Both the position numbers and the translations under genes were made by a program. From assembly GCF_019219075.1 (NCBI RefSeq), contig NZ_JAHUWJ010000012.1, forward strand, positions 62,001 to 126,000: a stretch of DNA of 64,000 bases, in the 5' to 3' direction. Shown piece by piece: positions 63,290 to 64,000 of the stretch. The DNA is from Chitinophaga sp. sic0106. Lineage in GTDB: Bacteria; Bacteroidota; Bacteroidia; Chitinophagales; Chitinophagaceae. Numbering within the stretch: position 1 is the stretch's first letter; every line of letters starts with the position of its first letter. The notes under the pieces are model-generated. The model searched no databases. It was not told the origin of the DNA and worked only from the letters and a program-made list of their open reading frames with translations.

Positions 63290-64000
63290 ATGGAATTTAC
63301 AGATCAATTACAACGTACAATTATATTAGACCAGGCACCGGCGCGCATTGTTTCGCTGGTGCCTTCTCAAACAGAACTGCTGCATAGTCTGGGACTGGGG
63401 GAGCGTGTGGTGGGTATTACTAAATTTTGTATCCATCCGCAGGAGTGGTTTCGCAGCAAGGCCCGCGTAGGCGGCACTAAAAATGTGCACCTGGACCAGG
63501 TACGCGCCTTACAACCGGATTTAATTATTGCCAATAAAGAGGAAAATACCCAGGCTGACATTGAAGCGCTGATGGAAGAATTTCCGGTGTGGGTTAGTGA
63601 TATTCATAGTCTGGAAGATGCGCTGGGCATGATTGCCGGCATAGGTGCACTTACACAAACCATGGCGAAGGCGGTAGCCATGATTGCTGAAATAGAGGGC
63701 GACTTTGCCGCCTTGCAACCATTGGGTGGTGTACGCACCGCCTACTTCATATGGCGGGAACCCTGGATGGTAGCCGGTAACGATACTTTTATACACCAGA
63801 TGCTGGAGCGTTGCGGGTTTGTTAATGCTTACAGCCACGTGCCACGGTACCCTGACATCTCCCTAAAACAACTAAGTACCACTGGATGTGAGCTGATATT
63901 ATTATCTTCTGAGCCCTATCCTTTTAAAGAAAAACATATCGCTGAATTGCAGGAAGTACTGCCGGCAGCCAACATACAATTGGTGGATGGTGAATATTTT
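63290..64000 (+). CDS. Helical-backbone metal receptor family protein (BtuF-like), 3' end beyond the window
   Basis: 237 codons visible; the end is cut by the window. It matches the periplasmic-binding-protein type III fold of BtuF: ARIVSLVPSQTELLHSLGLGERVVGITKFC, then ADIEALMEEFPVWV and WREPWMVAGNDTFIHQML. The N-terminus (MEFTDQLQRTIILDQ) has no signal peptide or lipobox, so it is probably cytoplasmic. The cargo could be cobalamin or another metal chelate, but its location suggests a non-transport role (inference). Spaced two bases from the CBS gene, hence in the same operon. Confidence 0.9.
   Translation, partial: MEFTDQLQRTIILDQAPARIVSLVPSQTELLHSLGLGERVVGITKFCIHPQEWFRSKARVGGTKNVHLDQVRALQPDLIIANKEENTQADIEALMEEFPVWVSDIHSLEDALGMIAGIGALTQTMAKAVAMIAEIEGDFAALQPLGGVRTAYFIWREPWMVAGNDTFIHQMLERCGFVNAYSHVPRYPDISLKQLSTTGCELILLSSEPYPFKEKHIAELQEVLPAANIQLVDGEYF

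Overview
The window comes from a Bacteroidota genome, most likely a Chitinophaga-like member of Chitinophagaceae. Support includes a SusC/SusD locus with a hybrid two-component regulator, a type IX secretion C-terminal sorting domain, DUF4270 and DUF2027/Smr proteins, a glycogen-synthase-like protein with only the GT5 N-domain beside panC, and promoter elements of the Bacteroidota form TAnnTTTG. I saw no tRNA, rRNA operon, insertion sequence, prophage or CRISPR array. The only stable RNA I recognise is RNase P RNA (rnpB, minus strand, about 50996-51359).

Layout. (1) 1-19854 is an extracellular polysaccharide locus. The minus-strand arm has a stand-alone receiver protein, a priming sugar transferase with a degenerate receiver-like N-terminus, and a family 2 glycosyltransferase that runs off the left edge. 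The plus-strand arm has a GT-C membrane protein, a GT2, a 2345-residue secreted multidomain esterase with a type IX sorting tail, a Wzc-like co-polymerase, an acyltransferase, a 35-residue membrane peptide not found by length-limited ORF calling, an O-antigen ligase/polymerase, a half-length TolC-like protein and a second GT-C protein. (2) 19875-24477 holds metK, a DUF4270 lipoprotein, the GT5-only protein and panC. (3) 24493-36671 is a compact polysaccharide utilisation locus on the minus strand: HTCS regulator, SusC, SusD, surface glycan-binding lipoprotein and a clan GH-A glycosidase. (4) 36915-44079 holds panD, a flippase-like membrane protein, a GT-C-like protein, ppk1, ppx and panB. (5) 44524-48050 is a three-gene operon that reads as lysine catabolism by the saccharopine/2-oxoadipate route. 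(6) 48615-64000 holds housekeeping and envelope genes: a subtilase, a DUF4870 protein, rnpB, an Smr protein, DoxX, an amino acid permease, a polyprenyl synthase, an RNase R with a very long histone-H1-like tail, lpxK, a 5-formyl-THF cyclo-ligase, bioD, a cystathionine beta-synthase and a metal-receptor protein cut by the right edge.

How the genes work together. The first locus has what is needed to prime, extend, acylate, polymerise and length-control a surface polymer. It lacks a recognisable Wza-type exporter, and the half-TolC protein is the only outer-membrane candidate. The giant esterase in the middle may modify or be anchored to that polymer (inference). The PUL has sensor, transporter, binding proteins and one hydrolase; upstream of susC I see three TGTWACA motifs spaced 22-23 bp that could be the HTCS operator. 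panC, panD and panB, the route to pantothenate, are all present but scattered over 20 kb. A recurring intergenic structure is two long near-perfect palindromes that share a short segment at their junction, with different sequence at each locus (12560-12630, 24402-24477, 55162-55236).
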